Shown piece after piece: positions 12,823 to 20,237 of a stretch of 34,195 nt of DNA (positions are counted from its first letter, which is position 1; each line of letters opens with the position of its first letter). A program made the translations under genes and the position numbers. Source of the stretch: Caulobacterales bacterium (GTDB lineage: Bacteria > Pseudomonadota > Alphaproteobacteria > Caulobacterales > Caulobacteraceae); contig JACRBD010000131.1 of assembly GCA_016234625.1 (NCBI GenBank), forward strand, positions 1-34,195, in the 5' to 3' direction. Under the pieces are notes generated by a model that was not told where the DNA came from, did no database searches, and worked only from the letters and a program-made list of their open reading frames with translations.

Positions 12823-12832
12823 CCGCCGCTAG
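12644..12832 (+). CDS. Overlapping small basic hydrophobic protein (62 aa)
   Basis: In the +1 frame over the end of the preceding gene lies MPAATLFTFARGVRRWMRSP, then LTRLGLGRMLSRWGLGLATT and a helical end. Third positions are strongly G/C here, more so than in the main frame over the same bases. The product is a basic amphipathic/hydrophobic peptide reminiscent of small phage membrane-active proteins. It overlaps the upstream gene by ~180 bases, so either two frames are used or one tail is incidental. Confidence 0.4.
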   Translation: MPAATLFTFARGVRRWMRSPLTLTRLGLGRMLSRWGLGLATTGEALINRALAELARRPTSRR

Positions 12833-12925
12833 GCCGAGGCGCGCCGCCAAGAGCGCGACAGGCCCATCGAGAAAGGGAGGCGCCGGCCCTCGATCGGCGC
12901 GCAAACAGAAGGGAGGGGCAGCGCC

Positions 12926-13708
12926 ATGTCACGCGCGTCCACCACCATGGCCGGGAAGGGCCACAACGGTCCGCCGCTGACCGACGATGAGATCGCTGCC
13001 CTGCAGCACTACTACGCCTCCGACATTCGGCGGAAGCAGAAGGCCGTCGGTGAGGCCGAGGCGGTCCTGAAGACCAAGCGGACGGCCGTGAACAGCTCGT
13101 TCGCGCTGGTGAAGGCGCACCTCGTCTACAGCCGCAAGGAATTCGAGGAGGTGCTCGCCGCCGAGGAGATGGGCGAGCGCGAGTTCCTGGTGAAGGAGGC
13201 GGCCCGCGCCCGTCGCCTCCAGCTTCACGGCCTGAAGCCCGGCGATCAGGTGCCGCTCGACTTCGACACCGTCACAGAGGCGATGCTGGCCGAGGCCGAT
13301 GGCTACCGCGCCGGCCTGCGCGACGAAGAGCCCAAGCCGCCCGAGCATGTGTCGGGGATCCTGCACCCTGACTGGATGCGCGGCTGGCACCGCGGTGACG
13401 TGGACGCCAAGGAGAAGGTCAGCCTCGCCGAGCGCATCCTCGCCATCTGGAACGAGCAGGATGGCAGCGGCCTCGAAGCGGCTGATGAGGACGACGAAGA
13501 CGAAGACGAGGACGGTGACGCCGAGCTCGAGGCGGCCGCCGAGGAGGTCGATCCCCAGGAGGAGATCGATCGTCAGGCCCGGAAGCTGAAGGAAGAGGGC
13601 TGGACCGAGCCCACGCCCGAGGAACGCTCGTTCGCCCAGGCGGACGGCGAGCAGGCGGCCGATGACGCCGCCGCCCCGGAACAGGTCGTCGAGGCTCTCG
13701 ACGCCTGA
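12926..13708 (+). CDS. Phage protein with helical N terminus and acidic tail (260 aa)
   Basis: It starts after a purine-rich AGGGAGGGG site. Residues ~20-110 form long helices (YASDIRRKQKAVGEAEAVLK, SRKEFEEVLAAEEMGEREFL). A HPDWMRGWHRGDVDAKE segment near 150 resembles the W-(L/M)-x-GW element of ribosome modulation factor-like phage proteins. Residues ~187-205 are nearly all Asp/Glu, and the end is acidic with a KLKEEGWTEPTPEERSFAQA element. The family occurs near rusA in related phages. The function is unknown; ribosome or nucleic-acid mimicry by the acidic tail is only a guess. Confidence 0.75.
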   Translation: MSRASTTMAGKGHNGPPLTDDEIAALQHYYASDIRRKQKAVGEAEAVLKTKRTAVNSSFALVKAHLVYSRKEFEEVLAAEEMGEREFLVKEAARARRLQLHGLKPGDQVPLDFDTVTEAMLAEADGYRAGLRDEEPKPPEHVSGILHPDWMRGWHRGDVDAKEKVSLAERILAIWNEQDGSGLEAADEDDEDEDEDGDAELEAAAEEVDPQEEIDRQARKLKEEGWTEPTPEERSFAQADGEQAADDAAAPEQVVEALDA

Positions 13709-14160
13709 TGTCCGAGGCCCTCGTCTTCTCCTGCAATGGCAATCCGCGCGGCAAGGGCCGTCCTCGCACGCGGATTCAGCGGACCCGTGGGGGCGACTTC
13801 GCTCAGCTCTACACGGACGAGAAGACGAGGGCCTATGAGGCCGGCGTCGCCCGGCTGGCCCGCGCGGCCATGAAGGGCAGGACGCCGTTCATCGGCCCCC
13901 TGTCGGTCTCCCTCCGCTTCCGCTTCAAGCCGGCCGAGAGCCTGCCGAAGTACAAGCGCGCCGCCCTGCTCGCGGGCGAGGAGGCCTACTTCGGCGTTTA
14001 CGATGTCGACAACCTGGCCAAGGCCGTCCTCGACGGCATGAACAAGGTTGCCTACGGCGACGACAAACAGATCACCCGCCTGTTCGTGACCAAGGTCGCG
14101 GCCGAGAAGGCCGGGTTCGACGTCAAAGTGGAGCCGCTCGGCCCGCAGGTGTCGTCATGA
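13708..14160 (+). CDS. rusA: RusA-family Holliday junction resolvase
   Basis: A 150-residue protein with GNPRGKGRPRTRIQ at the start and YDVDNLAKAVLDGMNKVAYG, then DDKQITRLFV. The Asp residues in DVDN, LDG and DDKQ are the metal-binding acidic set of RusA. It cleaves four-way junctions formed in phage recombination or replication. The start shares a base with the previous TGA and the end overlaps the Gp88-type gene by four bases. Confidence 0.93.
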   Translation: MSEALVFSCNGNPRGKGRPRTRIQRTRGGDFAQLYTDEKTRAYEAGVARLARAAMKGRTPFIGPLSVSLRFRFKPAESLPKYKRAALLAGEEAYFGVYDVDNLAKAVLDGMNKVAYGDDKQITRLFVTKVAAEKAGFDVKVEPLGPQVSS

Positions 14161-16136
14161 AGGGCGAGCACCGGAGCTCTGTCAGCCGCTTCGCCAGCGC
14201 CGCCATCGAGGTCGAGCGCTCGGTCGGCCTGTCGCCCAACCACCCGGCGGTGGTGAAGGGCACGACCCTGTTCCCGACGACCGTGGTGAGCACCTGGGAC
14301 AGCCCTCGCTTCCTCGTCTCCGGCCACAACAATCCGAAGCTGGGAAAGCAGGTCCTGAAGGGCCCGCGCACCGGCTGGCCGATCTTCCACGTCACCCTCG
14401 AGGAGCGGGCGACGTGTCCCCGGTCCTGCGCTGTCTGGGCGGACTGCCTCGCTCCGGGCACAAGGATTCTGACGGCGGACCTCCAGTGGACCCCGGTCGA
14501 GGCCCTAAAAGTCGGCCAGCGGATCGCCGGTTTCGATGAGTATCCGGCACCCGGCGTGAAGCAGCGGAAGTCCACTGTCGCCGTCGTCGAGGAGCTTGGC
14601 CGTGCTGTTCGCCCTTCGGTGCGCATCGTCACCGACCGGGGCGAGGTCACGGCCTCGACCGGACACCTCTGGCTCGCCAAGAAGGGCCGGCCAGGCTTCC
14701 AGTGGCACCGCAGCGACGAGCTTGCGCCCGGCGACCAGGTCCAGTTCCTGGCCGAGCCGTGGGAGCAGGACGTGACCTACGATGGCGGCCGAGTTCGTGG
14801 CTTCCTTGAGGGTGAGGGATACGCCGGGGCTTGGAGCAACGGGGCCCATGCGAAACCCCGGATCGGGTGGGGCCAACTACCCGGCCGCCTGATCGACGAG
14901 ATCAATGGCCTGGTCGTCGATCGTGGTTTCTCGATCTCGGTGTCGCACCGGCAGTCTGGAGCCCGCAAGAACACCATCGCGCTGACCGAGGTCTTGGGCG
15001 GATGGCGGGAGGTTCTGCGGTTCCTCGGCGTCTTCCGACCGACGAGGCTGATTGAGCGCGCCGAGGATCTGCTGTCCGGCCACGCCTTTGATGGACGGGC
15101 TACGATCCCGGCGACGGTGCTGGCCATCGAGCCGCTGGGCGACCTCGAGGTGGTGACCATCGCGACGTCGTCCAAGACCCTGATCGCCGAGGGGTTCCTC
15201 GCCCACAATTGCTACGGCAACGCCATGCCCTACGCGCGCCGGCATTCTCCGGACGCCGACTTCATCGCGGCGATGAAGGCCGAGATCGTCACGCTGGCGC
15301 GCGCGAACCGGAAGGGCCTCCTGATCCGGCTCCACGCCCTCGGGGACTTCTACTCGCTGGCCTACGTCGAGATGTGGGCTCAGCTGATCGACTTCCTGCC
15401 GCAGCTCCACGTCTTCGGCTACACGGCGCGCTCGGAGGAGGCGGACGACGAGGAGAGCCAGGCGATCGCCCGCGCGATCCGCGAACTCGCCGAGACCCGC
15501 TGGGACCGGTTCTCCGTCCGCTTCTCGCGCGCCGAGCCCGGCCCGCAGCGCTCGATCGTGGTCGAGGCGGATCCTGAGCTTCCCGACGTCATCGTTTGCC
15601 CGGCGCAGACCGGCGGCACGGACGCCTGCGCGACCTGCGGCCTCTGCTGGGCGCCGGCGGCGAGGGACAAGACGATCGCCTTCCTGCGCCACGGGATGAA
15701 GCGCGCCACCGGGCCTCGGACAGCTCGTGAGCCGCGTCAGGCCCGCCCGCCTCGCGTCCCTCGCCCGAAGCCGGAGCGGGTCAGCTACGGCCGGCCAGGC
15801 CGCAAACTGATCGGTGGTCTGCCCGGGGAGACGAAAGAGGACCGCGCCAAGCGGATCGCGCTCTATGCGATCGACCACCCGAGTCTGTCGGCCGACGCCA
15901 TCTCCGAGGCGCTGCGCGTCCCCTGGGGCGCTGTGAACGCCGCCCTGTCCGCCGGCGTGCCTGGCCGCATCGCCCACACGGACCGGACCCGGAAGCCCAG
16001 GCAGGTCTTCACCCCATCCCCGCCGCCGCCGGCCACAGCCGAGGAGCGCATCGCGGCGCTCCCGGCGGCCGAGCTCGCCCGCATCGCCAAGACCTACGGG
16101 GCCGTCGTCCGGACCCCGGAGAAGGAGCTCGCATGA
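14157..16136 (+). CDS. Gp88-type phage protein containing an intein
   Basis: A 659-residue precursor. The host protein (residues 1-96 joined to 352-659, 404 residues) has GTTLFPTTVVSTWDSPRF, GHNNPKLGKQVLKGPRT and a Cys cluster CPRSCAVWAD + CYGNAMPYARR (Cys87, Cys91 and Cys352). These are followed by LIRLHALGDFYSLAYVEMWA, FGYTARSEE, and a second Cys set (VCPAQTGG, CATCGLCWAP). This is the mycobacteriophage Gp88-like family of unknown function, with Cys sets suggesting metal or iron-sulfur binding. Residues 97-351 are an intein. The C-terminal ~120 residues are Pro/Arg-rich plus an HTH-like HPSLSADAISEALRVPWGAV. Confidence 0.85.
   Translation: MKGEHRSSVSRFASAAIEVERSVGLSPNHPAVVKGTTLFPTTVVSTWDSPRFLVSGHNNPKLGKQVLKGPRTGWPIFHVTLEERATCPRSCAVWADCLAPGTRILTADLQWTPVEALKVGQRIAGFDEYPAPGVKQRKSTVAVVEELGRAVRPSVRIVTDRGEVTASTGHLWLAKKGRPGFQWHRSDELAPGDQVQFLAEPWEQDVTYDGGRVRGFLEGEGYAGAWSNGAHAKPRIGWGQLPGRLIDEINGLVVDRGFSISVSHRQSGARKNTIALTEVLGGWREVLRFLGVFRPTRLIERAEDLLSGHAFDGRATIPATVLAIEPLGDLEVVTIATSSKTLIAEGFLAHNCYGNAMPYARRHSPDADFIAAMKAEIVTLARANRKGLLIRLHALGDFYSLAYVEMWAQLIDFLPQLHVFGYTARSEEADDEESQAIARAIRELAETRWDRFSVRFSRAEPGPQRSIVVEADPELPDVIVCPAQTGGTDACATCGLCWAPAARDKTIAFLRHGMKRATGPRTAREPRQARPPRVPRPKPERVSYGRPGRKLIGGLPGETKEDRAKRIALYAIDHPSLSADAISEALRVPWGAVNAALSAGVPGRIAHTDRTRKPRQVFTPSPPPPATAEERIAALPAAELARIAKTYGAVVRTPEKELA
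14445..15209 (+). mobile_element. Intein with degenerate LAGLIDADG domain (255 aa)
   Basis: The N-terminal splice block is CLAPGTRILTADLQWTPVEA (starting Cys97), and block B is TASTGHLWL with the conserved Thr-x2-His. An endonuclease remnant has RGFLEGEGYAGAW, matching one LAGLIDADG helix. Block F is VVTIATSSKTLIAEGF, and the end is LAHN followed by Cys352, giving the His-Asn/Cys junction. All residues needed for Hedgehog/intein-type protein splicing are present. The insertion leaves the host frame intact and sits exactly on a conserved Cys of the host metal-cluster motif. Confidence 0.93.
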
Positions 16137-16753
16137 CCGCCTCGACCGTGACCGAAGCTGACATCGAGGCCGCCCGGAAGGAGTACGGCTGGACCGACCG
16201 GCGAAAGACCGTGACGAAGGCTCTCTGGCTTGATGGCTTCTCGGCCGCTCAGATCGCCAAGAGGATCGGCGGCTGCTCTCGCAACGCCGTGATCGGGATC
16301 ATCCACCGCTCGGGGCTTTCCGGCCGCGAGGCGCCGTCCAAGCCGAGCCGGCCTCTGACGCCCCGGCCCGCCAGGCCCGCGACCCCGCCCACGCCGACTT
16401 CACCTTCTGCGGGCGTTCACGGCCGCGCCGACCAGACGCCCGAGCACCGGCACGGCATGAACTTCCGCAACCCGGGCAGCGCACCCTCGACTGGCCCCAA
16501 GCCGCCGTCGATGCCCGCCGCTCGGCGCGAGGAGCCAGGCTCGGCGACCGTGCTGACCCTCGGCGCCCACATGTGTAAGTGGCCCATCGGCGACCCCGCG
16601 CACGCCGACTTCACCTTCTGCGGGCGGCGCCAAGGCGGCGTAGGCCCGTACTGCGTGGAGCACGCGCAGGTGGCCTACCAGAGCGCCACCCAGGGCACGA
16701 GGAAGACCGCGACCGCCTCCGAGCTCGCCCGCTCGCTCAGGAGGTACATTTGA
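16133..16753 (+). CDS. gcrA: GcrA-family cell-cycle regulator
   Basis: The N-terminal DNA-binding domain is residues ~19-65 (YGWTDRRKTVTKALWLDGFS, IGGCSRNAVIGIIHRSGLSG). The C-terminal domain at ~147-184 has CKWPIGDPAHADFTFCGRRQ and PYCVEHAQVAYQ, with three Cys and His in place. In Caulobacter, GcrA binds sigma70 and activates promoters bearing methylated GANTC sites, so the phage copy may retune host or phage transcription to the cell cycle. The Pro-rich linker (68-145) is long, and its DNA includes an out-of-frame copy of the C-terminal Cys segment. The gene overlaps its neighbours by four bases on each side. Confidence 0.93.
   Translation: MTASTVTEADIEAARKEYGWTDRRKTVTKALWLDGFSAAQIAKRIGGCSRNAVIGIIHRSGLSGREAPSKPSRPLTPRPARPATPPTPTSPSAGVHGRADQTPEHRHGMNFRNPGSAPSTGPKPPSMPAARREEPGSATVLTLGAHMCKWPIGDPAHADFTFCGRRQGGVGPYCVEHAQVAYQSATQGTRKTATASELARSLRRYI
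16379..16415 (+). repeat. Internal 37-bp repeat in gcrA, copy 1 (out of frame)
   Basis: These 37 bases match 16590-16626 except at one position (16389 versus 16600). Copy 2 encodes GDPAHADFTFCGR in frame; copy 1 would encode the same in another frame but is read as part of the Pro/Thr-rich linker. The copies are 211 bases apart. Confidence 0.9.
16590..16626 (+). repeat. Internal 37-bp repeat in gcrA, copy 2 (in frame)
   Basis: The in-frame partner of the copy at 16379-16415. It encodes the conserved DPAHADFTFCG part of the GcrA C-terminal domain, so it is taken as the original. Confidence 0.9.
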
Positions 16754-16965
16754 GCGAGGTCATCGAGCATGCGGCCCAGCAGGCCGTTGAGGACGCCTGT
16801 TCGGCAACGACCGCGCCGGCCCTGGCCATGCGCGCGACCATGCGGCTGGCGGGCGAGCGCCTGGCGTCGATCCTCGACCATGACGAAGCGAGCGCCGCCC
16901 ACGCGAGCCTCGCCCGCCAGCATGCGGTGAAGGCCACTCAGGCGAAGGGGAGGAATCGGCGATGA
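16750..16965 (+). CDS. Small helical protein with TTG start (71 aa)
   Basis: TTG 16750 overlaps the gcrA stop (TTGA) and is preceded by a perfect AGGAGG at 16739-16744, five bases away, which decides the start. The product is helical: SEVIEHAAQQAVEDACSATT, RATMRLAGERLASILDHDEA and a basic end. No known family. It is coupled to gcrA and could modulate it, but only position suggests this. Confidence 0.65.
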   Translation: MSEVIEHAAQQAVEDACSATTAPALAMRATMRLAGERLASILDHDEASAAHASLARQHAVKATQAKGRNRR

Positions 16966-17270
16966 CCGACTTCCCGCTGATCGCCACCTCCGATCCGGGG
17001 ACGGTCATCGTTCCCATCCCCGAGAAGCCGCAGCCGCGCCTCCCGACCTTCGCCGAGTGGACGGTGCCGGTCGAGCTTGTGCTCCGCTGCCCGTGCAGCT
17101 CCGTCTTCCGGGACACCATCCGTCAGCGGATCGGCCGGGGCGACCAGCCCCTGCCTGATGCGAAGGTCTACCTCCGGCATGGCCGGTACTTCTGCGAGGT
17201 CTACGTCCCCGGCGCGAACAGGCCCGGCGTCTTCATGGCGCTCGACCTCTGGGCGGGGGCACACCTGTGA
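16962..17270 (+). CDS. Hypothetical phage protein (102 aa)
   Basis: A beta-rich 102-residue protein: PGTVIVPIPEKPQPRLPTFA, WTVPVELVLRCPCSSVFRDT, AKVYLRHGRYFCEVYVPGAN. The Cys-Pro-Cys and Cys in YFCEV are notable. No family is recognised. It overlaps the preceding gene by four bases and the next GTG start by four bases. Confidence 0.65.
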   Translation: MTDFPLIATSDPGTVIVPIPEKPQPRLPTFAEWTVPVELVLRCPCSSVFRDTIRQRIGRGDQPLPDAKVYLRHGRYFCEVYVPGANRPGVFMALDLWAGAHL

Positions 17271-18001
17271 ACCAGCCCGCTCTCCCCGGCCTCGGCTTCC
17301 GTGGCCACGGCCTCCGCGCGCAGACCGACGAGTGGCTGACCCCGCCGTCGATTATCGATGCGCTCGGGCCGTTCGATCTCGACCCTGCGGCGCCTGCCGT
17401 GCGGCCCTGGCCGACGGCGTACGAGCACTACACCGAGGCCGACAACGGCCTGCTGCTGCCCTGGTTCGGCCGCGTCTGGCTGAACCCGCCCTACTCGAAC
17501 CCGCTGATCGGCCGCTTCATGGGCCGAATGACCGAGCATGGCTGCGGCACGGCCCTGATCTTCGCCAGGACCGAGACCGAGACCTTCTTCCGCCACGTCT
17601 GGCAGGGCGCGACCGCCCTCCGGTTCCTGGCCGGCCGGCTCCACTTCCACAAGGTCGACGGTTCACGGGCGCCGGGGAATGCCGGGGCCCCGAGCGTGCT
17701 CTGCGCCTACGGGGATGCCGACGCCGAGGTGCTGGCCGACTGCTCGATCGACGGCCAGTTCGTGCCCCTGCGCCTCCCGCGCGTCTTCGCCGTGCTCGCC
17801 CTGTCGACGACCTGGGGGCAGGCGGTCCGCGACTACATGCGCAGCCGGCCAGGCCCGGTCCCGCTGGCCGACATCTACCGCGACCTCGCTGGCCACCCGA
17901 AGGCCCGCCGCAACCGAAACGTCGAGGCCAAGATCAGGCAGGAGCTCCAGCGAGGCGCCGGGCGGCGTGTCGATCGCGGGCTCTGGGAGGCGGCGGCATG
18001 A
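17267..18001 (+). CDS. Phage DNA N6-adenine methyltransferase (Dam-type)
   Basis: A 244-residue enzyme of the phage Dam family: TDEWLTPPSIIDALGPFDLD followed by PAA, then RVWLNPPYSNPLIGRFMGRM with the NPPY catalytic motif, and GTALIFARTETETFFRHVW. It methylates adenine N6 in DNA using SAM; the target sequence cannot be read from the protein. Phage enzymes of this group commonly protect against host restriction. The C-terminal ~60 residues are basic (YRDLAGHPKARRNRNVEAKI). GTG 17267 overlaps the upstream stop. It is the first of three consecutive adenine-type methyltransferases. Confidence 0.9.
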   Translation: MNQPALPGLGFRGHGLRAQTDEWLTPPSIIDALGPFDLDPAAPAVRPWPTAYEHYTEADNGLLLPWFGRVWLNPPYSNPLIGRFMGRMTEHGCGTALIFARTETETFFRHVWQGATALRFLAGRLHFHKVDGSRAPGNAGAPSVLCAYGDADAEVLADCSIDGQFVPLRLPRVFAVLALSTTWGQAVRDYMRSRPGPVPLADIYRDLAGHPKARRNRNVEAKIRQELQRGAGRRVDRGLWEAAA

Positions 18002-19461
18002 CGGGCCTTCCGCTCTACTCTGGCCGCGAGGCCACCATCGACACTATCCACCAGGCGACGGCGATCTACACCGTGCCTGAGGAGATCAGCGCGCTGCTCG
18101 ACCGCCTCGACTGGCCGGCCGTCGGCGGGCGCCTGCTCGACCCGGGCGCTGGGAACGGCGGCGTCCTGATTGCTGCGCTCGACCGGTTGCGGCTGGCTCA
18201 CGACGACGTGGCGACGGCAGTCTTCTCGGTGAAGGGCTACGAGTTCCACGCTGGGGCCGTCGCGGCTGCTCGGCGCCGCGTCGCGGACCATCTGCTTGGT
18301 CGCTGCTGGTCCGGCATCGCAGCCGGCGCAGCAGCGTCGCAGATCGTTGAAGAGCGCGACTTCCTCCTGTCACCGGTTCCCGTGGCCACCTTCTCGGTCA
18401 TCGCCGCGAACCCGCCCTACTGGCGCGCCCTAAACCTGCCTGCAGAATACCGCGCCGACTACGAGGCGATGGTAGCCCCGCACGCCCAAGCCGACCTGCT
18501 CTACGCCTACCTGCAGCGAGCCGCCGACATCGTCGCGCCGAATGGTTCGATCGGCCTCGTGACGAGCGATCGCTGGCTCCTGAACGCCTCGTCGGCCGAG
18601 TTGCGCCGGCGTCTCGGCAAACGCTTCTCCGTGCGCGACCTTCGCAGGCTGGACAGCGCGTCGGCCTTCTACCGACCCAAGACCCGCACCCGAGGAACGC
18701 CGGCTCGCGTCCACCCGGTCAGTCTGGTGCTCGATCCGGCCGGCGTCGGCGCTGCGCTCACCGCAGCACCGTTCCCGCTGGACGGTTTGCCGGAAGCCGA
18801 GGGCGTCCTGCTGGGTGATCTTGCTGAGATCAGGCTCGCGCCCTGGCTGGGACCCGAGGGCATCTTCGTGGTTCGCGACCCGGCTGCTCTTCCCGGCGCC
18901 GTGCTCGTGCCCGTGGTCGAGCCTGACGACATAGACCCTCGCGGCGACTGCCTGACCGGTTCGAGCCGCTGGGCCATAGTGACCCGCGCGGACGTCGAGC
19001 CGGGCCCCTCGGTTCTCGCTCATCTCGACGGCCAGCTGCACCGGATGCCGCCGCGCGGCCGCAGGGCGACCCGCTGGGTTCCGCCTGAGACCTTCATCGG
19101 TCGCCTGCCGCTGGACGTGGACGCCGTCATGGTTCCGAGGATCGCCAAGCGGCTGCGGGCGATTCCGCTGCCTGCCGGCACAATGCCGATCAACCACAAC
19201 CTCGTCGTGGTCTCCGGGCATCCGGTGGCGGCGATGGTGGCTTGGCTGAACCACCCGGCTGTTCAGGCCCAGGCCGACGCCCTCTCGCTTCGGCTGGAGA
19301 ACGGCTACGCGAGCTTCACCGCGACCCTGCTGCGGCAGCTGCGCATCCCGGCCGAGCTCATCGCCTGTGAGGCCTATGGCCAAGCGGCTGGAGACCCCGG
19401 AATTGAGAAGACCGCGCGGCGCCGCGGTCCTGCTGGCTTCGCGAAAGGAGCAGCAGAATGA
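17998..19461 (+). CDS. Class I N6-adenine DNA methyltransferase (TaqI/Eco57I-like)
   Basis: A 487-residue protein with motif I RLLDPGAGNGGVLIAALDRL (~46-65), motif IV FSVIAANPPYWRAL (NPPY 138-141), and VAPNGSIGLVTSDRWLLN. A C-terminal half resembles target-recognition parts of TaqI/Eco57I-type enzymes (NHNLVVVSGHPVAAMVAWLN, ASFTATLLRQLRIP). It probably methylates adenine N6 in a defined sequence. Its ATG overlaps the previous TGA. The frame is open far upstream, but that part is antiparallel or shifted relative to the Dam-type gene and is not coding. Confidence 0.88.
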   Translation: MTGLPLYSGREATIDTIHQATAIYTVPEEISALLDRLDWPAVGGRLLDPGAGNGGVLIAALDRLRLAHDDVATAVFSVKGYEFHAGAVAAARRRVADHLLGRCWSGIAAGAAASQIVEERDFLLSPVPVATFSVIAANPPYWRALNLPAEYRADYEAMVAPHAQADLLYAYLQRAADIVAPNGSIGLVTSDRWLLNASSAELRRRLGKRFSVRDLRRLDSASAFYRPKTRTRGTPARVHPVSLVLDPAGVGAALTAAPFPLDGLPEAEGVLLGDLAEIRLAPWLGPEGIFVVRDPAALPGAVLVPVVEPDDIDPRGDCLTGSSRWAIVTRADVEPGPSVLAHLDGQLHRMPPRGRRATRWVPPETFIGRLPLDVDAVMVPRIAKRLRAIPLPAGTMPINHNLVVVSGHPVAAMVAWLNHPAVQAQADALSLRLENGYASFTATLLRQLRIPAELIACEAYGQAAGDPGIEKTARRRGPAGFAKGAAE

Positions 19462-20237
19462 GCAAACTCTCCAAGGCGCAGTATCGAACCCATCAGCAGG
19501 CCTGCGATCTGCTGACGAAGGATCGCCTGACCGAAGACGACCGCTGGTTCGTGCTGGAGAACTGGCAGGAATCGGCTCGCCATGTGAACAGCCAGGCTGG
19601 GGCGTTCTTCACGCCGCCCATGCTGGCCCGAGACTTCGCGATCGAGACCTGCGGGCCTCGAATCATCGACCTCTGCGCCGGCATCGGGATGCTGGCCTTC
19701 ATGGCCTGGAACAAGTCCGACTGGGGCCGCCAGCCGATCGAGCTCGTGTGTGTCGAGCAGAACCCCGACTACGTCGAGGTCGGGCGGAAGGTTCTGCCCG
19801 AGGCCACGTGGATCGTCGGCGATATCTTCGCCCTTCCGAACCTCGGGCACTTCGATTGCGCCATCGGAAACCCGCCTTTCGGGGCTACCCCTCGGGCCGG
19901 AACCGGGCCGCGCTATCGGGGCCGGGCGTTCGAGTATCACGTCATTGACGTGGCCAGTGACATCGCCGACTGGGGGACCTTCATCATCCCGCAGACCTCG
20001 GCGCCTTTCCGCTACAGCGGCCAGCCCCACTACGAGTGGCGGCCGGGCGAGACCTATGAGGCCTTCCGAAAGCAGACGGGCATCGAACTCGGCGCGAACT
20101 GCGGCATCGACTGCGATTTCCACAAGGACGGCTGGAGAGGCGTCGCGCCGACGGTCGAGATCGTGACGGCGGATTTTCAGTTGGCCCGCGAGGCCCGGCG
20201 GCCGGCTCAAGTCGACCTGTTCGAGGCAGTTGCATGA
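19458..20237 (+). CDS. DNA adenine-type methyltransferase (259 aa)
   Basis: It has QAGAFFTPPMLARDFAIETC, a start typical of N6-adenine methyltransferases, motif I IIDLCAGIGMLAFMAW (71-77 core) and motif IV FDCAIGNPPFGATP (NPPF 138-141). The TFIIPQTSAPFRYSG segment corresponds to a later motif. There is no separate recognition domain, so specificity may be broad or supplied in the middle loop. The acidic end (RRPAQVDLFEAVA) resembles a DnaN-clamp binding peptide (QVDLF), which would recruit it to the replication fork; this is inferred from the short motif. It overlaps both neighbours by four bases. Confidence 0.85.
   Translation: MSKLSKAQYRTHQQACDLLTKDRLTEDDRWFVLENWQESARHVNSQAGAFFTPPMLARDFAIETCGPRIIDLCAGIGMLAFMAWNKSDWGRQPIELVCVEQNPDYVEVGRKVLPEATWIVGDIFALPNLGHFDCAIGNPPFGATPRAGTGPRYRGRAFEYHVIDVASDIADWGTFIIPQTSAPFRYSGQPHYEWRPGETYEAFRKQTGIELGANCGIDCDFHKDGWRGVAPTVEIVTADFQLAREARRPAQVDLFEAVA

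Noticed and set aside
14157-16136. Two fused unrelated proteins instead of an intein
   Set aside because: The middle segment has the N-terminal Cys, Thr-x2-His block, and His-Asn/Cys end, and removing it restores a continuous Gp88-type Cys motif.
17077-19461. 794-codon plus-strand frame as one protein
   Set aside because: Its first ~300 codons lie out of frame over the Dam-type gene and are Arg/Pro-rich; the real methyltransferase begins at ATG 17998, coupled to the preceding stop.
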